Below, in pieces: positions 46,517 to 59,700 of a stretch of 64,000 bases of DNA. The notes under the pieces are model-generated. The model did no database searches, had not been told where the DNA came from, and saw nothing but the letters and a program-made list of their open reading frames with translations. How positions within the stretch are numbered: the first letter of the stretch is position 1; each line of letters starts with the position of its first letter. The DNA is from Pontederia crassipes (Eukaryota > Streptophyta > Magnoliopsida > Commelinales > Pontederiaceae): assembly GCA_030549335.1 (NCBI GenBank), contig CM060183.1, forward strand, positions 35,462,768-35,526,767, given 5' to 3'. Both the position numbers and the translations under genes were made by a program.

Positions 46517-48718
46517 AGTTATTGATTAATTGAGATGAAAAATATAACTAATTGATATTTGAATATTCGTGATTAGAGATGAATATGTCCAAATTCCAAT
46601 TCATTGATATAACTTGTTTAACCCATATGGAATTCTCCGCTCACTCGTCCAAACTTTAGTACACTGTTTTGCTTTGAGTTGTTCCTTGACTGCAAAGTGT
46701 TTGGAAAGCTTCCCATGGTCATGATTTTAACCAGATACATATATCACCAGTTCACCATCAACTCTTTTTTTTTTTTGTTGTGCCATGCGTAGAAATGCAA
46801 GTCTTTGATCCCCTCCTAGAATTAAGGTCGAATTGGTGGCTCAATGCTTCTCCAGTGTCAAATCAATCTAGAAAGAAAAAAAAAATAGAAAACAAATGTT
46901 CCATACCAAACCCCATATAGCACCTAAAAAAGTATTGATCCTTTCAATTAACATGTAAAATCAGCAAGTCACATTCAGAGCTAGCTAACCGGATCAGAAG
47001 AACTTAGAAAACTTTGGAGCGAGGGCATTATTAGAGAGCAACATTAAATACTTGATGTTGGACGGAGACTGCATGCTTGCAACCTCCCTCCCTCCCTCCA
47101 TTTTCTACCATCAAAACGCGAATGGCTTGAGCATCGCATACGTGCGAGGTCAATTTGTTGATAAAAAAAATTCCATCAAATTTTAATTTTCATTAACGTC
47201 GAAGTCTCAATCTTCCGTTTATTTTTTTTTCCTTTTGCAAGTGCATAAAAAAGGTTGCAAATTACAACAACTTCATGAACGGGGTGAAAAATCCCAACTA
47301 CAATTGAATTGCTTAAAATTAAGATGAAGTATGATAATTTAATGGACAGAAGTCACTTGAATAATATATATAAGGAATATACGTACAACGTCATTTTGGA
47401 CTTTAATTTACAACATTCGAAATACATCGATCGACCTATTATAAAGTTAATTTTTTGCTATATCATAAGTCAGTACGACTTATTGTATAACATGTTGTAT
47501 GCTCCCTCGTTTATATATAAAGGATAAGTTCAAAATAATTAAATCTCTGTCGTTGACGAAAAATCAAAACTCCAAACCGTCCATCTAGAAGATGGTAATT
47601 GTAGTTCCTAGCAAGGAAAGTAACCACGAAGAGTTCTTGTCAAGCAATCTCACTTCCAAAAGTTCCACTTTTTTTTAAATCTCTTGGTGGAAATTAACCT
47701 CATGATCATGAAAACGTTGCCAACACAAATGTTGTTAATAATAATTGAATTGGTCATGCCATGGTTTGATCCATCGGATTATAATCGAAAGTTTCTTGTC
47801 AACATATATTATAACACATGCGGGTACAAAATTTGGCAACTCATCTAATTCAAACATTAACCACGTTCAATTGACATCTAATCAAAAGCTCGTCCGTCGC
47901 TCGAGTGAGACGTCGCGATTGAATCCAAATCTCATTTCTTTTATTAATCAGCCCACCGAAACTGAGCCAATTCCCGTTGGTGTGACTTTTGCTCCGCTTT
48001 TTTGTAGTCGGACATATTTAAAAGTTAGAATAGAAATTAAATAACTTTTACGTCGTCTAATTGCTCATATGTTTTGTTGGTAGATGAAAATAATAAGTGT
48101 TACGGATTGGAGTTGAGGTGGAGCGGTAAGTAAGATCTCAAATTCAATTTTTTTATGAATGCGTCTCACCTTAGGTACGTGATACAGAACGACTTTATCG
48201 GATTAATTAAATTCGATAGTGAGTCGACTTTTAACCCACGGATAGTACTCAATAATGTTGCGTCAATTGAGCAGTCGACACTATTTTTTAGGCACCGGGG
48301 GTTGGAAGAAAAAACTATAACAGTGTTATTCTTGACGAAAAATCTATATAGGTTATAGATTTCTTTTGGTGCATGCGCAATAATGCATAAACTTATTTAA
48401 TTATACGACGATTAATTATGGAGGTGTAATTAAACCAATCAAAATTAAGCGCCTAGAAGCCAAACGTTGATGGAAACAAATCGCAAGCAACCAAGTAGCT
48501 ATTCAGTGATGGCGATTGATTGAACGCTGAGGTCTTCAAGCACCCAACTTAGACTTCAAATTAACAAACAATAAAAGTGATTAATTAGTTAGACTCGTAC
48601 TACATATATATGCAGTTAACTCTTATATCATTAACTAACCTGCATAACAATAACAATAATATAAAAAAACAATAAAATATACATATTCATAGCTTCTTTA
48701 ATTTGATGATGTCATTCC

Positions 48719-48749
<31 letters not shown>

Positions 48750-48960
48750 AATGTTTATGCTACTCTTTTTATAGGATAATACCATCATATCTCTATTAAT
48801 CACCATCCAATTCACTATGAATGGTGACTTGATTAATTGAATAATTTTTTGATCCACTATTCATTATGAAACGAACGAACGATAATTAATAGATTTAAAA
48901 AGGGTAGCATAATCATTTTTTCCATATATATGCATAATCAATCATCCTTAATTGAACATC
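45190..48960. other. Gene-free AT-rich spacer
   Basis: No gene or named transposon was recognised. Open frames at 46012-46236, 47309-47527, 47745-48044 and 48155-48358 have no recognisable motif. AT dinucleotide tracts occur at about 46485-46513 and 48718-48745. The stretch at 48105-48300 (GAGGTGGAGCGGTAAGTA...TCTCAAATTCAA) faintly resembles a tRNA-derived SINE promoter but is too degraded to call. Confidence 0.5.
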
Positions 48961-48999
48961 GCATGTTAATTTGGATAAGATCATTTTTGGTCCTCTTTT

Positions 49000-49005
49000 T
49001 TGACT
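49000..49005 (+). promoter_or_regulatory. W-box core upstream of VQ gene 2
   Basis: TTGACT lies 227 bp before the start codon of the second VQ gene, a candidate WRKY site by analogy with the W-boxes of VQ gene 1. Confidence 0.35.
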
Positions 49006-49231
49006 ATTCTTCGGTCCAAGGGAAGAAGAATCCAATGAACTGTTAGTGTTCCATTCCATGAACAAGACCTCTTCCCTTCCCCCCTCCAATTCTCATATCC
49101 TATAACTAAAAGCCTTCTCTTCTTCCACTGCAGCTACAGCCATATATTCATACATACAGCTCCCATAAATCTTGTGGCTGCAGTCTTCTGAGCTCAATCC
49201 GTTCTTCGTCGGTTCCACTGCCGTCATATCC

Positions 49232-49492
49232 ATGTCAGGAGCGGGAACGAACACGAAGGTGAAGATAATAGAGACCAAGTTCGTCGAGACAGACACGAGA
49301 AACTTCAAAACCGTGGTGCAAACCCTCACCGGGAAGGATGGGACGGCGACGGCGACGGAGGCAGATGGCCGCGCCGGCGGCGGTGCCACCTGCTCGGATC
49401 AAGCGGACCACCAGCAGCTCGCCGGGCGGCGGCTGCCGAGCCCTCAGGGGGTGACGGCGTTCGACGAGCTACGTAAGCTGTTTCGGGGTTGA
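49232..49492 (+). CDS. VQ-motif protein (86 aa)
   Basis: This intronless gene begins MSGAGTNTKVKIIETKFVET and continues into the VQ core FKTVVQTLTG at about residues 30-39, then an Ala/Gly-rich middle and a C-terminal TAFDELRKLF helix. Like other VQ proteins it probably binds WRKY transcription factors in the nucleus. An upstream in-frame ATG at 49172 would add 20 residues of no known type. MSG directly before the conserved block is the common start of small VQ proteins, so 49232 is preferred. It is a paralogue of the gene at 36824-37129: the block before and through the VQ core is clearly related, while the C-termini differ. A sharp GC peak marks the coding part. The stop codon is at 49490-49492. 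Confidence 0.92.
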   Translation: MSGAGTNTKVKIIETKFVETDTRNFKTVVQTLTGKDGTATATEADGRAGGGATCSDQADHQQLAGRRLPSPQGVTAFDELRKLFRG

Positions 49493-52483
49493 TTAATTTA
49501 ACTGCATATAGATATAGATATAGATGGGGAGCAAACTTTATTTGAGTATGTTGTTTTCTTCCCTTCTGACGTTTTAATTAACTAATTAATTGTGTTATGT
49601 TAATCATGCATGCATGTATGTAATGTATGTTCACACGAATTATTACTATAGGATGAACAAAATTTTGGTTGATTTCAGGTTTCAATTTCTTAATTTGTTG
49701 TTATCTTCAAATTAATGATATGATTGTTCAATTTTCGATCTGCCGTTTGACCGCCCTCTCGTTTTCTCTAAATTCTCTTGGAGGATGTTTCCTAAACATA
49801 AGGTTTTATGATGATGGAAAATGATTAATCTAATCAAGTTTCATATCAAGTTTCGTATGTGTATATGATGTATATAATATTATATATATATAATATTATA
49901 TACAAGAGAGAGAGAGAGTGCTTGCATATTATATTCTAAATTGATACAAGAGAGAGAGAGTGCATGATGGCCAATATAATATTCATAAAATTTTATATAT
50001 GATTCAATGATCTGAATTAAGTTGATCATATTCATATACATGTAACTTTCACTTGCAAGTGAATCAGTGAATACGGGATACTTCACGACAATTAAAAAAA
50101 ACTATTTGATTACTCAACAAGAATGCAAAAAAGATTGAGGATTACAGTGGATAAACTCGAGATGTGCACTAGTCCGATTAATTTGTGTCGTATCGAATCG
50201 TATACTTAATTATGATAAAATGAGATTCTCAATAGGAATATTTTGTAATCAGGTTTCAAATTCGAGATTTACAAACTACTTAGTGACTTAATCCCGGCCA
50301 ATTCTCGTTGGTAAGGAGTCTCATCAACGATGATGGTGTGGATCTCACTCCCCATATATTAATGATGGTGTAGTGGCATATATAGGGTAAGTAACTGTTT
50401 GGAAAAGCCAATATGATCTCAACTTTTATTTTTGTCGAACAGGTCCACAAATTTTTAAAGTAGTTGCAATTCTAACATATGTTATAACTAGATAAAACAA
50501 AATCATTAAATATTGGCTCAACCTAACTCGCATGATTGTATATATATTAAGTCATCAACATAATATTTTTCATTTCGTTACATATAATTATTAATATTAT
50601 TTCAATTTTTATAAGGATCAAGTTGCATAAAACTTTTTAAAGGTTAAGGTTGTTGATACGCCGTCATTATTGAATTAATATTTAATATATATTTTTTAAT
50701 ATTAATATGTTCTTACCTGAAAATACAAGAAAGAAAATTAGACTAGATATTAAAACAACATATATCCCCCAAGGTGCAAACGTGTGCTCGGCTACCTTCA
50801 TCACTTTCTAATGTGCCCCAAAATTCGACGTGGAAAAGTGCAAGTATCCGACCCCTATCACTCGGTACAGAGTTTTATTAGCACGTGATTAATTTGATAT
50901 TCTAGATAAGAGCAAAAAAGAAAATTTTAGCCCCTATTAATTAATATAACGACTTTAAGAATCGATTTCGAATTATTAACACTCATCAAATCGCTTTTGA
51001 GACAGCTCCACTAAGAAGCTGTTTTACTCCCACATTGTGATTACATGTCACGTGGATGTGTTCTTACTTCTTAAAGAGCTCGATGTAACATCCGATTGCA
51101 TTGAGATTGTCTAATAATGTTTTAAAATTCTATTTCAATTAGAAATCTAGACATACTTTAAGACATATCGAAATTTAAAAAAAAAACTCGTCTCACATAT
51201 TATATATATTTTTTCTTATAACGAGATTGTTAAAAAATTAATTTATTTTCTCATCACAAGATAAGTGTCTTAATTTTATAAAATTAATAAAGAGTCACAA
51301 TTGGTCTGTAATTTTTATCAATTATAAAAGAGAGTGTCTATATAAACTCCCTAAAACTCCAAACAAAAAAAATTTTGATTTTTAATCTTCTTCTATTTTT
51401 TTCTCATCTAATAAAATTCTATGTTGATGTTTCCTATTGTCCATAATTTCTCTACACAGAATTTTTTTTTAGTTTCACTTTGAACCCAACTGCAAATGCA
51501 TGATCTTCTTTCCATTTCACATGAAGTGATCATCATCTTCACTTTTTGTCTGATTCCTGTGGATGTTAACTGAAGGAGACAATCCTTGATATGTTCTCTG
51601 CAGGCATGGCAATTGCAGGGCTCTGATTTATGTCAATCCTAGAGAGCAAGTGTTTTGGCAACTGAAATATGAGTCTAGAACAATTAAGTTTTGCATATTA
51701 CGATCCTGTTTCTGGTTTAACAGTTAATTAGTGAGCCAGTCCAATCTCTTGAACTTAATTAATCTGGGTGATCCCGTTGCACTGAGAAAATTTCAACAAA
51801 TTAGATCTCCCTCTTATCTGATAAGAACCTTATGCAATCGTACATGAACTACTTATGCACAACAATTTATATATGAATCAATTCTATTTTGGAATTTTAA
51901 TCCTGATTTTTTTCCCTGATTTACTGTTTAAAGACATAGATGCTCAAAGTCTCCCAGTTTGTCCTTTTCATAACTTCTTTCTCTGATTTATGTCCCACAA
52001 GAAGATCTAAAATGATTGAACCATATATACATACATATATATATATATATGTATGTATATAATGAGAAAAATGTATATATAGAGCATCTTCAAATGGATG
52101 TAGAATAATAAAATAATTATATACTAATTTAAAGTATATGTTAAACAGTAAAGGTGATTAAAATCGATATATCCAATTATTCAATGATCATGATCAAGTC
52201 ATGTTAATATTTATTCAATTGTTGTCATTTATTTAATTTTAGATGATATATTTTTATTATCAAATTACCCAAATAAATATATATTATTTCATTTAAAAAA
52301 TATATAATCAATCTAATCATAAATTATAATTATTAAATTAATTAAATAAAAAAATAAACATTCTACGTGTAAAACGGAGTACTCTATGTACTCGTTAACC
52401 CCCCTATATCTACTTATATGTGTGTGCTTTGAATGTGTCAAACAAGAAGTTGGACTTAGGATCCTAAATTATGGTTCCACTAT
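49493..52483. other. AT-rich spacer downstream of VQ gene 2
   Basis: It probably holds the VQ 3' UTR in the first few hundred bases. Short AGAGAGAG tracts occur near 49907 and 49951, and an AT tract near 52030-52052. The dispersed repeat at 51200-51465 is listed separately. No gene is seen. Confidence 0.55.
51200..51465 (+). repeat. Dispersed repeat copy B (LTR-like)
   Basis: This is the counterpart of 40380-40645, with the same order of phrases including AGAGAGTGTCTATATAAACTC and TCATCTAATAAAATTCTAT. It ends near CATAATTTCTCTACACA, which would suit an LTR end. Both copies lie downstream of a VQ gene in the same orientation. Confidence 0.5.
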
Positions 52484-54708
52484 TGTGACGTTTCGTTCAT
52501 ATATATATAAAAAAAAGAGAAATATGAAACGATCAGTCGGCAGGGGAGGCGTCGCCTCCCCTGGCCTCCCGACCGTTTGCCTCCGGCTGACCAAGGGTCG
52601 GCCGGGGCGTATAAAGAGGGGGGAGAGGGTCGCTTCTGTGCCCTCTTGGAACCCGACCACCGCCTCCTCCTCCCTCGTCTTCTATTCGTCTGGCGAACGA
52701 TGACTCGAGCGCGAGCAGAGCAACAGTGTGCGGCGGTGATCGACGTCCCTCGACATCCGACTTCAGTCCTCCCTTGCGTGCATAAGGACCGGACGACTCC
52801 CTCGCACCGATCCCGAACGGCCGACGATGATCGGACGACGTACATCGACCGGCGGAACCATTTTTTCGACGAACGAGGTACCCTTAGCATTTTAATCCCA
52901 TAGACGAAGAATTATGGATTATTTGATGCAAAGAACTATACTATCATGATCCTGATGTAATTTCCAACAACTTTCGTATTGATGTCGACGTCAATCGACA
53001 GCCGGAAGGCCATCGGAATCGAATAAGAAATCTGGCGGCCCTGTTTTATCGCAGTGACCGGTCGATCGATCCCAGAGAACGGTCGATCAGTCTGCGTACA
53101 GAACACATAAAGTCTTCTTCTATCGGTCGACCGGCCCCACCATGGCGGTCGACCGATCCATATATATTGAGAACTCATTTGACCTTACAATCGGTCGACC
53201 GGTTTCAGAGAACGATCGACCGATCCATTACGCACTGTGCATCCTCATAGTCACATAAACGGTCGACCGACATCATGGACGGTCGGCCGGTTCGCGAACA
53301 CCGACTTAAAGAACTCGGCCGACAGATCCTACAGGACCGGTCGACCGGTGCCAAGAGAATGGTCGACCGGTCCAACAGGAGGGGTCGATCGGTCTGACAG
53401 AGACCCATTGATTTAAACTAAATTGTATCAATCCACATCTAATCTCAATTGCGGCTCTGACCAGTACACCTATACTGGATGAGTCTTATTGAACAAAGAT
53501 TGATTTCAGGGTATCCCAAAAACATAGATTTCATAGTGACTAAAGATGATTAAAGTAAAGATGATGATGTGGGATTGCTATGTGCCGCCCTAAAGTTAAA
53601 GCAAAGTTCATAGTTAAAGCAATGTGGGGATATGTACTGGCTTAAATGTCCACTATTCCTGAGATTTCAGGTGTTCTTCCACCGATATCTCGAATTGAAT
53701 GGTGATGCTATGGTCACACCTCTTCCTTTAAAAATTAATGTATTGTGTCACAGGGACATGTAGCTAGCTGAGGAGACAGCGAACCTACAATGTCTTGTAA
53801 CCGACCACTGTTCCTATATTATAAGAATTCTTCCCCCTACCTTCCGAATTGGGGTGAGGCTGTAACACCGACCCTCTTTCCCGTTTACGAGCTTATTAAC
53901 ATCAGTGAATCAGAGAGGCACCTCTGACATCCTAACCTAATAAAGTCGAACTCGCATAGGACAATAAACACTTGGGATAATTTAGTAATGTAAAAGACGT
54001 AGTAAACTTACAACAGAGTAATGTAAAGTAAAGCAATGTACAGTAGAGTAATGTAAAGCAAAGTACTGTAAAGTAAAGCAGAGCAATGTAAAGCAAAGAA
54101 CAAAATATTGATATGATTAAAGATTCATACATTGATTTCCATCACTAATTCTTATTTCGCGTCTATTGCTATTGTACTGGACATTTTTGTTCATGGGTAT
54201 TCTATTCCCCTGCATTGGGATTTTGCAGGTGAGAATGCCAACTGAGAATTGTTGGAAAGCGCAGGGCTTGGAGGAGCTGCACATGACTGACATTTCCGCC
54301 CTGAGCATTTTTATTGCATATTTGGTTAAATCTTGTTATCGTTCAAAGACATTATGTTTCTTTCGCACATAGAACCTCAGACAAGTTTATTTATATTTCC
54401 GCTTCATTTTCTATATTTCAAGACACAATGAACTTCCGCATACTTTCTATAATATGAAAACATCATAAACTTTCGCATCTTTTTTATAATATGTGACATT
54501 ATGAATGTTCCGCACTTTGTCATTCATCATGGCATTTCGACTACTCTTCCTCATTTAAAGTCCTTCATCATGTTTATTATTATTTTATTAGTACCATGTA
54601 AGTCGTTTTGTTGAATGATCAAGGTCAGTAGAGCAGTAGATAGTGTAGCGCCCCCGGGGTCAATCCGACCGCCTACGTGGCAGGAGGTGCGATTTTGGAG
54701 GCGTTACA
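52484..54708 (+). repeat. 5' LTR of the full-length gypsy element
   Basis: The 2225-bp LTR has TG...CA ends. Its GC-rich first 400 bases contain a GTATAAAG box (about 52608-52615), a candidate promoter. The GGTCGACC palindrome array occupies 53055-53395. A run of TAAAGTAAAGCAATG-like words lies at 53990-54100. Confidence 0.93.
53055..53395. repeat. GGTCGACC palindrome array, 5' LTR
   Basis: About a dozen full or eroded palindromes (CGGTCGACCG, GGTCGACCGGT and variants) occur here. Several are in pairs joined by TCCAGAGAA-like linkers, matching the arrays in the unrelated-looking LTRs at 2709-7016. Confidence 0.87.
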
Positions 54709-54711
54709 GTT

Positions 54712-54723
54712 TGGTATCAGAGC
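54712..54723 (+). promoter_or_regulatory. Primer binding site for initiator-Met tRNA
   Basis: TGGTATCAGAGC lies three bases after the 5' LTR end. It is complementary to the 3' end of plant initiator methionine tRNA and primes minus-strand synthesis in most plant gypsy elements. Confidence 0.92.
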
Positions 54724-54914
54724 CTAAGTTCTTGGCTCCTTCATTGATTATAGTATAGTATAGGTTCATGCATGACATCCATTGTTCATATTATTCTACA
54801 GCTCAAAGCAAAGTCATGTGCAAGTTTTTCAAGCATCTGCAGCTCCACTCCTCAAGTAAGTAATAAATACATTCCTTTGAGAATCATACTTATATTATTA
54901 AATTAATGTTATAG

Positions 54915-55378
54915 ATGCCTCCACGCCACATGGTCACTAGGATTTTACGAAGGGGTAGGGGTCATGTAGTTAGGATACATGTATACCCACTAGATCCCCA
55001 ACCCTGCCACAACCTGCTCCAGAGACATCAGAGCCTTCTGATACGGACCTAGAGAGTGTGGGGAGTAACAATCCAGAGTTACCTTCCCCACGCCACTTCT
55101 TTCCTACAGCGACCCGCGAAGAAATTAACCAGAGGTGGCACCTACATACGATAGGGGGATGTTCTGACAACCCTATCTGTCTGTCTTCAAATGAGGAAGG
55201 AGAAGCCCCTGAGGCTGAAGAAGAAGTTCAGAGTCGGGAGACTAGCCCGATCAGCCAGTTTGATCCAGAGTCATACTGTAGCCTCTGTGGTCAAGATGGA
55301 CATTTTGAGGAGAAATGTCCTAATCCTCCGAAAAATCTCGGGACAGGACCAGAGGGACCCTCTCAGCAGAGTGATTAG
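54915..55378 (+). pseudogene. Leader reading frame with a CCHC zinc knuckle, upstream of gag
   Basis: A frame open from about 54996 (…PAPETSEPSDTDLE) to the stop at 55376-55378 encodes an acidic protein. It contains REEINQRWHLHTIG, an EEGEAPEAEEE stretch and the knuckle CSLCGQDGHFEEKC near the end. The nearest upstream start, MPPRHMVTRILRRGRG at 54915, is in another frame, so a single-base change probably breaks the N-terminus; the first in-frame ATG in the open part is 55058. It is separate from gag, which follows about 200 bp later and has its own zinc-binding region. I do not recognise this leader protein. Confidence 0.6.
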
Positions 55379-55581
55379 TATCTTGTTGTCTTTATTTTCC
55401 TTGTGGAAGGCCTTAGTGTGCCTCGAACCTATGTTACTTTCTGAAAAGTTTAATGATGAATGAATACTTTGTTTTGGTAAATGATTAATAGCATGGCCTC
55501 CAATTTCCATCTAAGATTCTATCTTTATTAGAGATCCTTGGTTATACACCCCTCTCAAACCTTGCCATGATCTTATTATAG

Positions 55582-56720
55582 ATGGCCGAGTAGAGAAAAG
55601 GATCGGCGTCCAGCGAATACGAAGAGGAGGACCATGTTATTCCTCCACCCCATTGAATCCTCCTCCGCCTACCCCACCTAAGGCCGATTCACCACCACAG
55701 CAGGGTCACTGAGCCCCCATCCCTTGTACCCTGCAAGAGTTTTGAAGGTCGAAGCCTCCGACGTTTAACGAGAAGGGAGGAATCGACATTGCTGAATAGT
55801 GGATCGAGAATCTAGAGAAGAAGTTTGACATACTCGACGTCCCTGAACACAAGAAGGTATTGTTCACCGGTGATACTCTCCAGAGGGACGTCAAGGAATG
55901 GTGAAAAGTAAAGAAAGTCACCAACTTTTCAGGAGTCAGAACCGTGGAATGGGGAGACTTCCGCAAGGCGTTTGAGACGCGTTACCTTCCGTCCCACTAA
56001 AGAGATTTAAAACAGAAGGAGTTTCTGCACTTAGAGCAAGGGGCTATGACCGTAGACCAATATGTAACCAAGTTCATCCGGTTGAAGAAATACTCCAAAT
56101 CAGCTTTGGACGATGAGGAACTGGTGAAACGTTTTGTGGATGGACTAAGGCCCTCACTGAGATCCCAGACCAGGCTAGAAAATTATAAAACCCTGGACGA
56201 AGCAATCAACTTGGCAACTCTGTCCGAAAGAGGCCATCAAGATCTCATGAGGGAAAGGAGAGCCCAGCAGAACGTAGGGCAGGGCTCCCACCAGCAGCAG
56301 CCCCGTGGGAACAATCGACAACACCAATGATGAGATAACCGGTACCACCCTTACTCTGCACCGCAATAGAACTACCGTCCTCAACAACAACAATAGTCGT
56401 ACCGTCCGCCACAACAAGTTCCTCCCCCACCGCAACAGCAGCCACAACAATAGCAGTAGCGACCCCCTCAGCAGGGGCAAAGACGCCTAGCGCAGCAGTA
56501 GCGACAACAGTCTCAAAGAGCCCCTCAGGCACCACCCGCACAAGGTGAGCGAGTTTTATGCAACACGTGTGGTAGGACCCATGCTGGAGAATGCCGAATG
56601 AAGACTGTGACCTATTACTACTGCGGTAGAATGGGTCATATGGCAGCAAGTTGTCCGAGGCGTGGACAACAACAGTTGGTACAGGGAAGGCTCTTCAATC
56701 TGGAAGAGGACGCTCCCAGA
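55582..56720 (+). pseudogene. Gag of the full-length gypsy element, broken
   Basis: It begins at ATG 55582 but meets a stop at once. The retrotransposon gag core is readable at 55760-56270 (FDILDVPEHKKVLFTGDTL, EFLHLEQGAMTVDQYVTKF, DEELVKRFVDGLRP). A Gln/Pro-rich stretch and a Cys-rich nucleocapsid region follow (CNTCGRTHAGEC, CGRMGHMAASC), where the usual first Cys of the second knuckle is Tyr. Several in-frame stops occur, most of them TAG inside CAA/CAG-rich stretches. The frame changes near the gag end, before protease. Confidence 0.85.
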
Positions 56721-56739
56721 ATGACGCTGACGTCATTCG

Positions 56740-59700
56740 AGGTACGCTATTTATAGCTGATTTACCTACCAAAGTGTTATTTGATTCCGGTGCCTCACAT
56801 TCCTTTATATCTGAATAGTGTGCCAAAATATTAGGATTAAAAGCAGTAAAACTAGAGCAGAAGATGAACATATTGACCCCACAAGGCATCCTCATCACCA
56901 CAAAGCATCTTCCCAATACATCCATAGAGATAGAGAAAAGGGACCATCCTGCCAATCTCATCATCATTCCCATGAGAGATTATGATATAATTTTGGGTAT
57001 GAATTGGTTAACCTCACATGATGTTTCCATTCTGTGCAAACAAAAGAAAGTAATCATAGGCACACAGAAAAAAGATAAAGTTATAGTCAGGGGGATTGCA
57101 CAAAGAGAACAAAAAATCATAGTATCCGCTATGAAGGCACAAAAGCTATTACAAAAAGGATGTAGAGGTTACTTGACTAGTATAATTAAGACAGAAAAAC
57201 CAAAGAAGACTCCTCAAGACATAGAAGTAGTGAGGGAATTTCCGGATGTATTTCCTGAGGATGTCAGTGGTCTACCGCCCAGAAGGAAGATAGATTTTCG
57301 TATCGAGATAACACCCGGAACTGCACCCATCTCTAAAGCCTCATACCGCATGACTCCAGCAGAGATGAAAGAACTGAAGGATCAAATTCAAGAGTTATTG
57401 GACAAAGGTTTCATCAGGCCTAGTGTCTCACCGTGAGATGCACCCATCCTTTTTGTCAAGAAGAAGGATGGATCATTGAGACTTTGTATCGACTACAGAA
57501 TGTTGAACAAAGTCACAATAAAAAATAGGTACCCACTACCTCATATCGATGACCTATTTAATCAGCTGTCCAAGGCAAGGGTGTTCTAAAAAATCGATCT
57601 GAGGAGTTGATACCATCAGTTAAGGGTGGCTGAAGAAGACATCTCAAAGACGGTTTTCCGATCAAGATACGGACATTATGAGTTCATGGTGATGCCATTT
57701 GGGTTGACGAATGCCCCGGCAGCATTCATGGACCTCATGAATCGAACTTTCCACGAATACTTGAATAAGTTCGTAATTGTCTTCGTTGATGATATTCTTA
57801 TCTACTTGTCGAGCATGGAACAACATAGAGAGCATCTGAGGACAGTGTTGGAAACCTTGCGAGCGAAGTAGTTGTACGCCAAATTCTCCAAATGTGAATT
57901 TTGGCTAGAACAGATAATGTTCCTCGGACACATCATTTCTAAAGATGGAGTTGCAGTGGATCCGACAAAAGTAAATGCAATGTCCAACTGGACCCAACCG
58001 AAGAATGTCTCCGAGATTAGGAGTTTTATTGGTTTAGTCGGATATTACAGGCGTTTCATCAAGGACTTCTCCAGAATAGCACTGTCACTGACTAAGTTTA
58101 CAAGGAAAGGAGAAAAGTTCATCTGGTCGCCCAAATGCGAAGAAAGTTTCCAAGAGTTGAAGGGGCGACTCACTTCAGCGCCAATCCTGACGTTACCATC
58201 GGGCAATGGTGGTTACGTGATGTACAGTGATGCTAGTGGTATGAGATTGGGATGCGTACTAATGCAACATGGTAAAGTAGTGGCATACGCATCCAGGCAG
58301 CTGAAGAAGCATGAGAACAACTATCCAACACATGATCTCGAGTTGGCAGCAGTAGTGTTCGTCCTCAAACTTTGACGTCACTACTTATACGGAGAAGAAT
58401 TCGTGGTCTATACAGATTACAAAAGTTTAAAATATGTTTTTGCACAGAAGGAACTGAATATGCGTCAAAGGCGTTGGATGAAATTCTTGAAAGATTACGA
58501 GTTTGCCATTAACTACCAACCCGACAAGGCAAACTCAGTAGCTGACGCTCTCAGTAAAAAATGGAAAGGATCCTTAGCTTACATGCGCCTACGACGATTC
58601 GAACTCATGGAAGAACTGTTCGAATGGACGCCGAGAGTAAGGCATGATGGATCACTAATGATGATACAGAAAATAGTGCCAGATATGATAGGAAGGATCA
58701 TAGAAACTCAAGTAGAAGATGTAGAGTATCAAAATATGATGATAAAGACAAGTATGAAAATAACGAATTTCAAAGTTTCTTCGAATGGTGGCATCAGATA
58801 CCGCGATCGACTATGAGTACCGAACAATCCAGAACTCCGAAGAGAAGTGTTAGATGAATGCCACAAATCTAAGTTTGCAATCCATCCAGGGAGCACAAAA
58901 ATGTACAAGGATGTACAGAGAAGTTATTGGTGGCCAGACATGAAGAAGGATATCGCGGAGTATGTCTCCAAATGCAATGTATGCCAACAGGTCAAGATCG
59001 AACATCAGAAGCCACATGGAACCTTGAAGAGTCTGGGCATCCCATAATGGAAGTGAGAAGAAATATCTATGAATTTTATCACAGGTCTACCCCGGACTCT
59101 GAAGGGGCACGACGCCATTTGGGTTATAGTGGACCGATTCACTAAATCGACTCACTTCCTACCCATCAAGGTGAAGCAATCTCTTGAAAGCCTCATGAAT
59201 TTATATGTGCAAGAGATTTTTAGGCTTCATGGGATCCTGACAGCCATTGTATCAGACAGAGATCCCAGATTTACCTCTAGATTTTGGAAGAGTCTCCAGA
59301 ATACTTTTGGGATAAGGCTCCGGTATAGCACAGTATTTCATCCTCAGACGGACGGCCAATCAGAGAGGGCAATTCAGACGTTGGAGGACATGTTGAGAGC
59401 ATGCGCGTTGGATTGGCACAGTATTTGAGACAAGCACCTTCCTTTTATAGAATTTTCTTACAACAACAGCTTCCATGCCATTATAGATATGTCTCCCTTC
59501 AAAGCGTTGTATGGTCGCCCATGTCGCTCTCCGACATGTTGGGGCGAAGTTGGAGAAAGGAAAGTCTTAAGTGCTGAGTTACAGAAGCTGACGCAGGAGT
59601 ATACGGACAGGGTGGAACTGATAAAGAAAAGAATGAAGTCTGCTCAAGACCGTCAGAAGGTCTACGCGGATAAGAAGCGCCGAGCACACAAGTTCAAGGC

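Noticed and set aside
48105-48300. Possible tRNA-derived SINE
   Set aside because: Only faint similarity to A and B box phrases; no tail or target duplication could be identified.
49172-49231. Upstream in-frame start for VQ gene 2
   Set aside because: It would add 20 residues unlike VQ proteins; MSG directly before the conserved block is the more typical start.
52577-52903. Arginine-rich open frames at the start of the gypsy 5' LTR (also 60160-60597)
   Set aside because: They lie in the LTR promoter/leader region, occur on both strands and resemble no retroelement protein.
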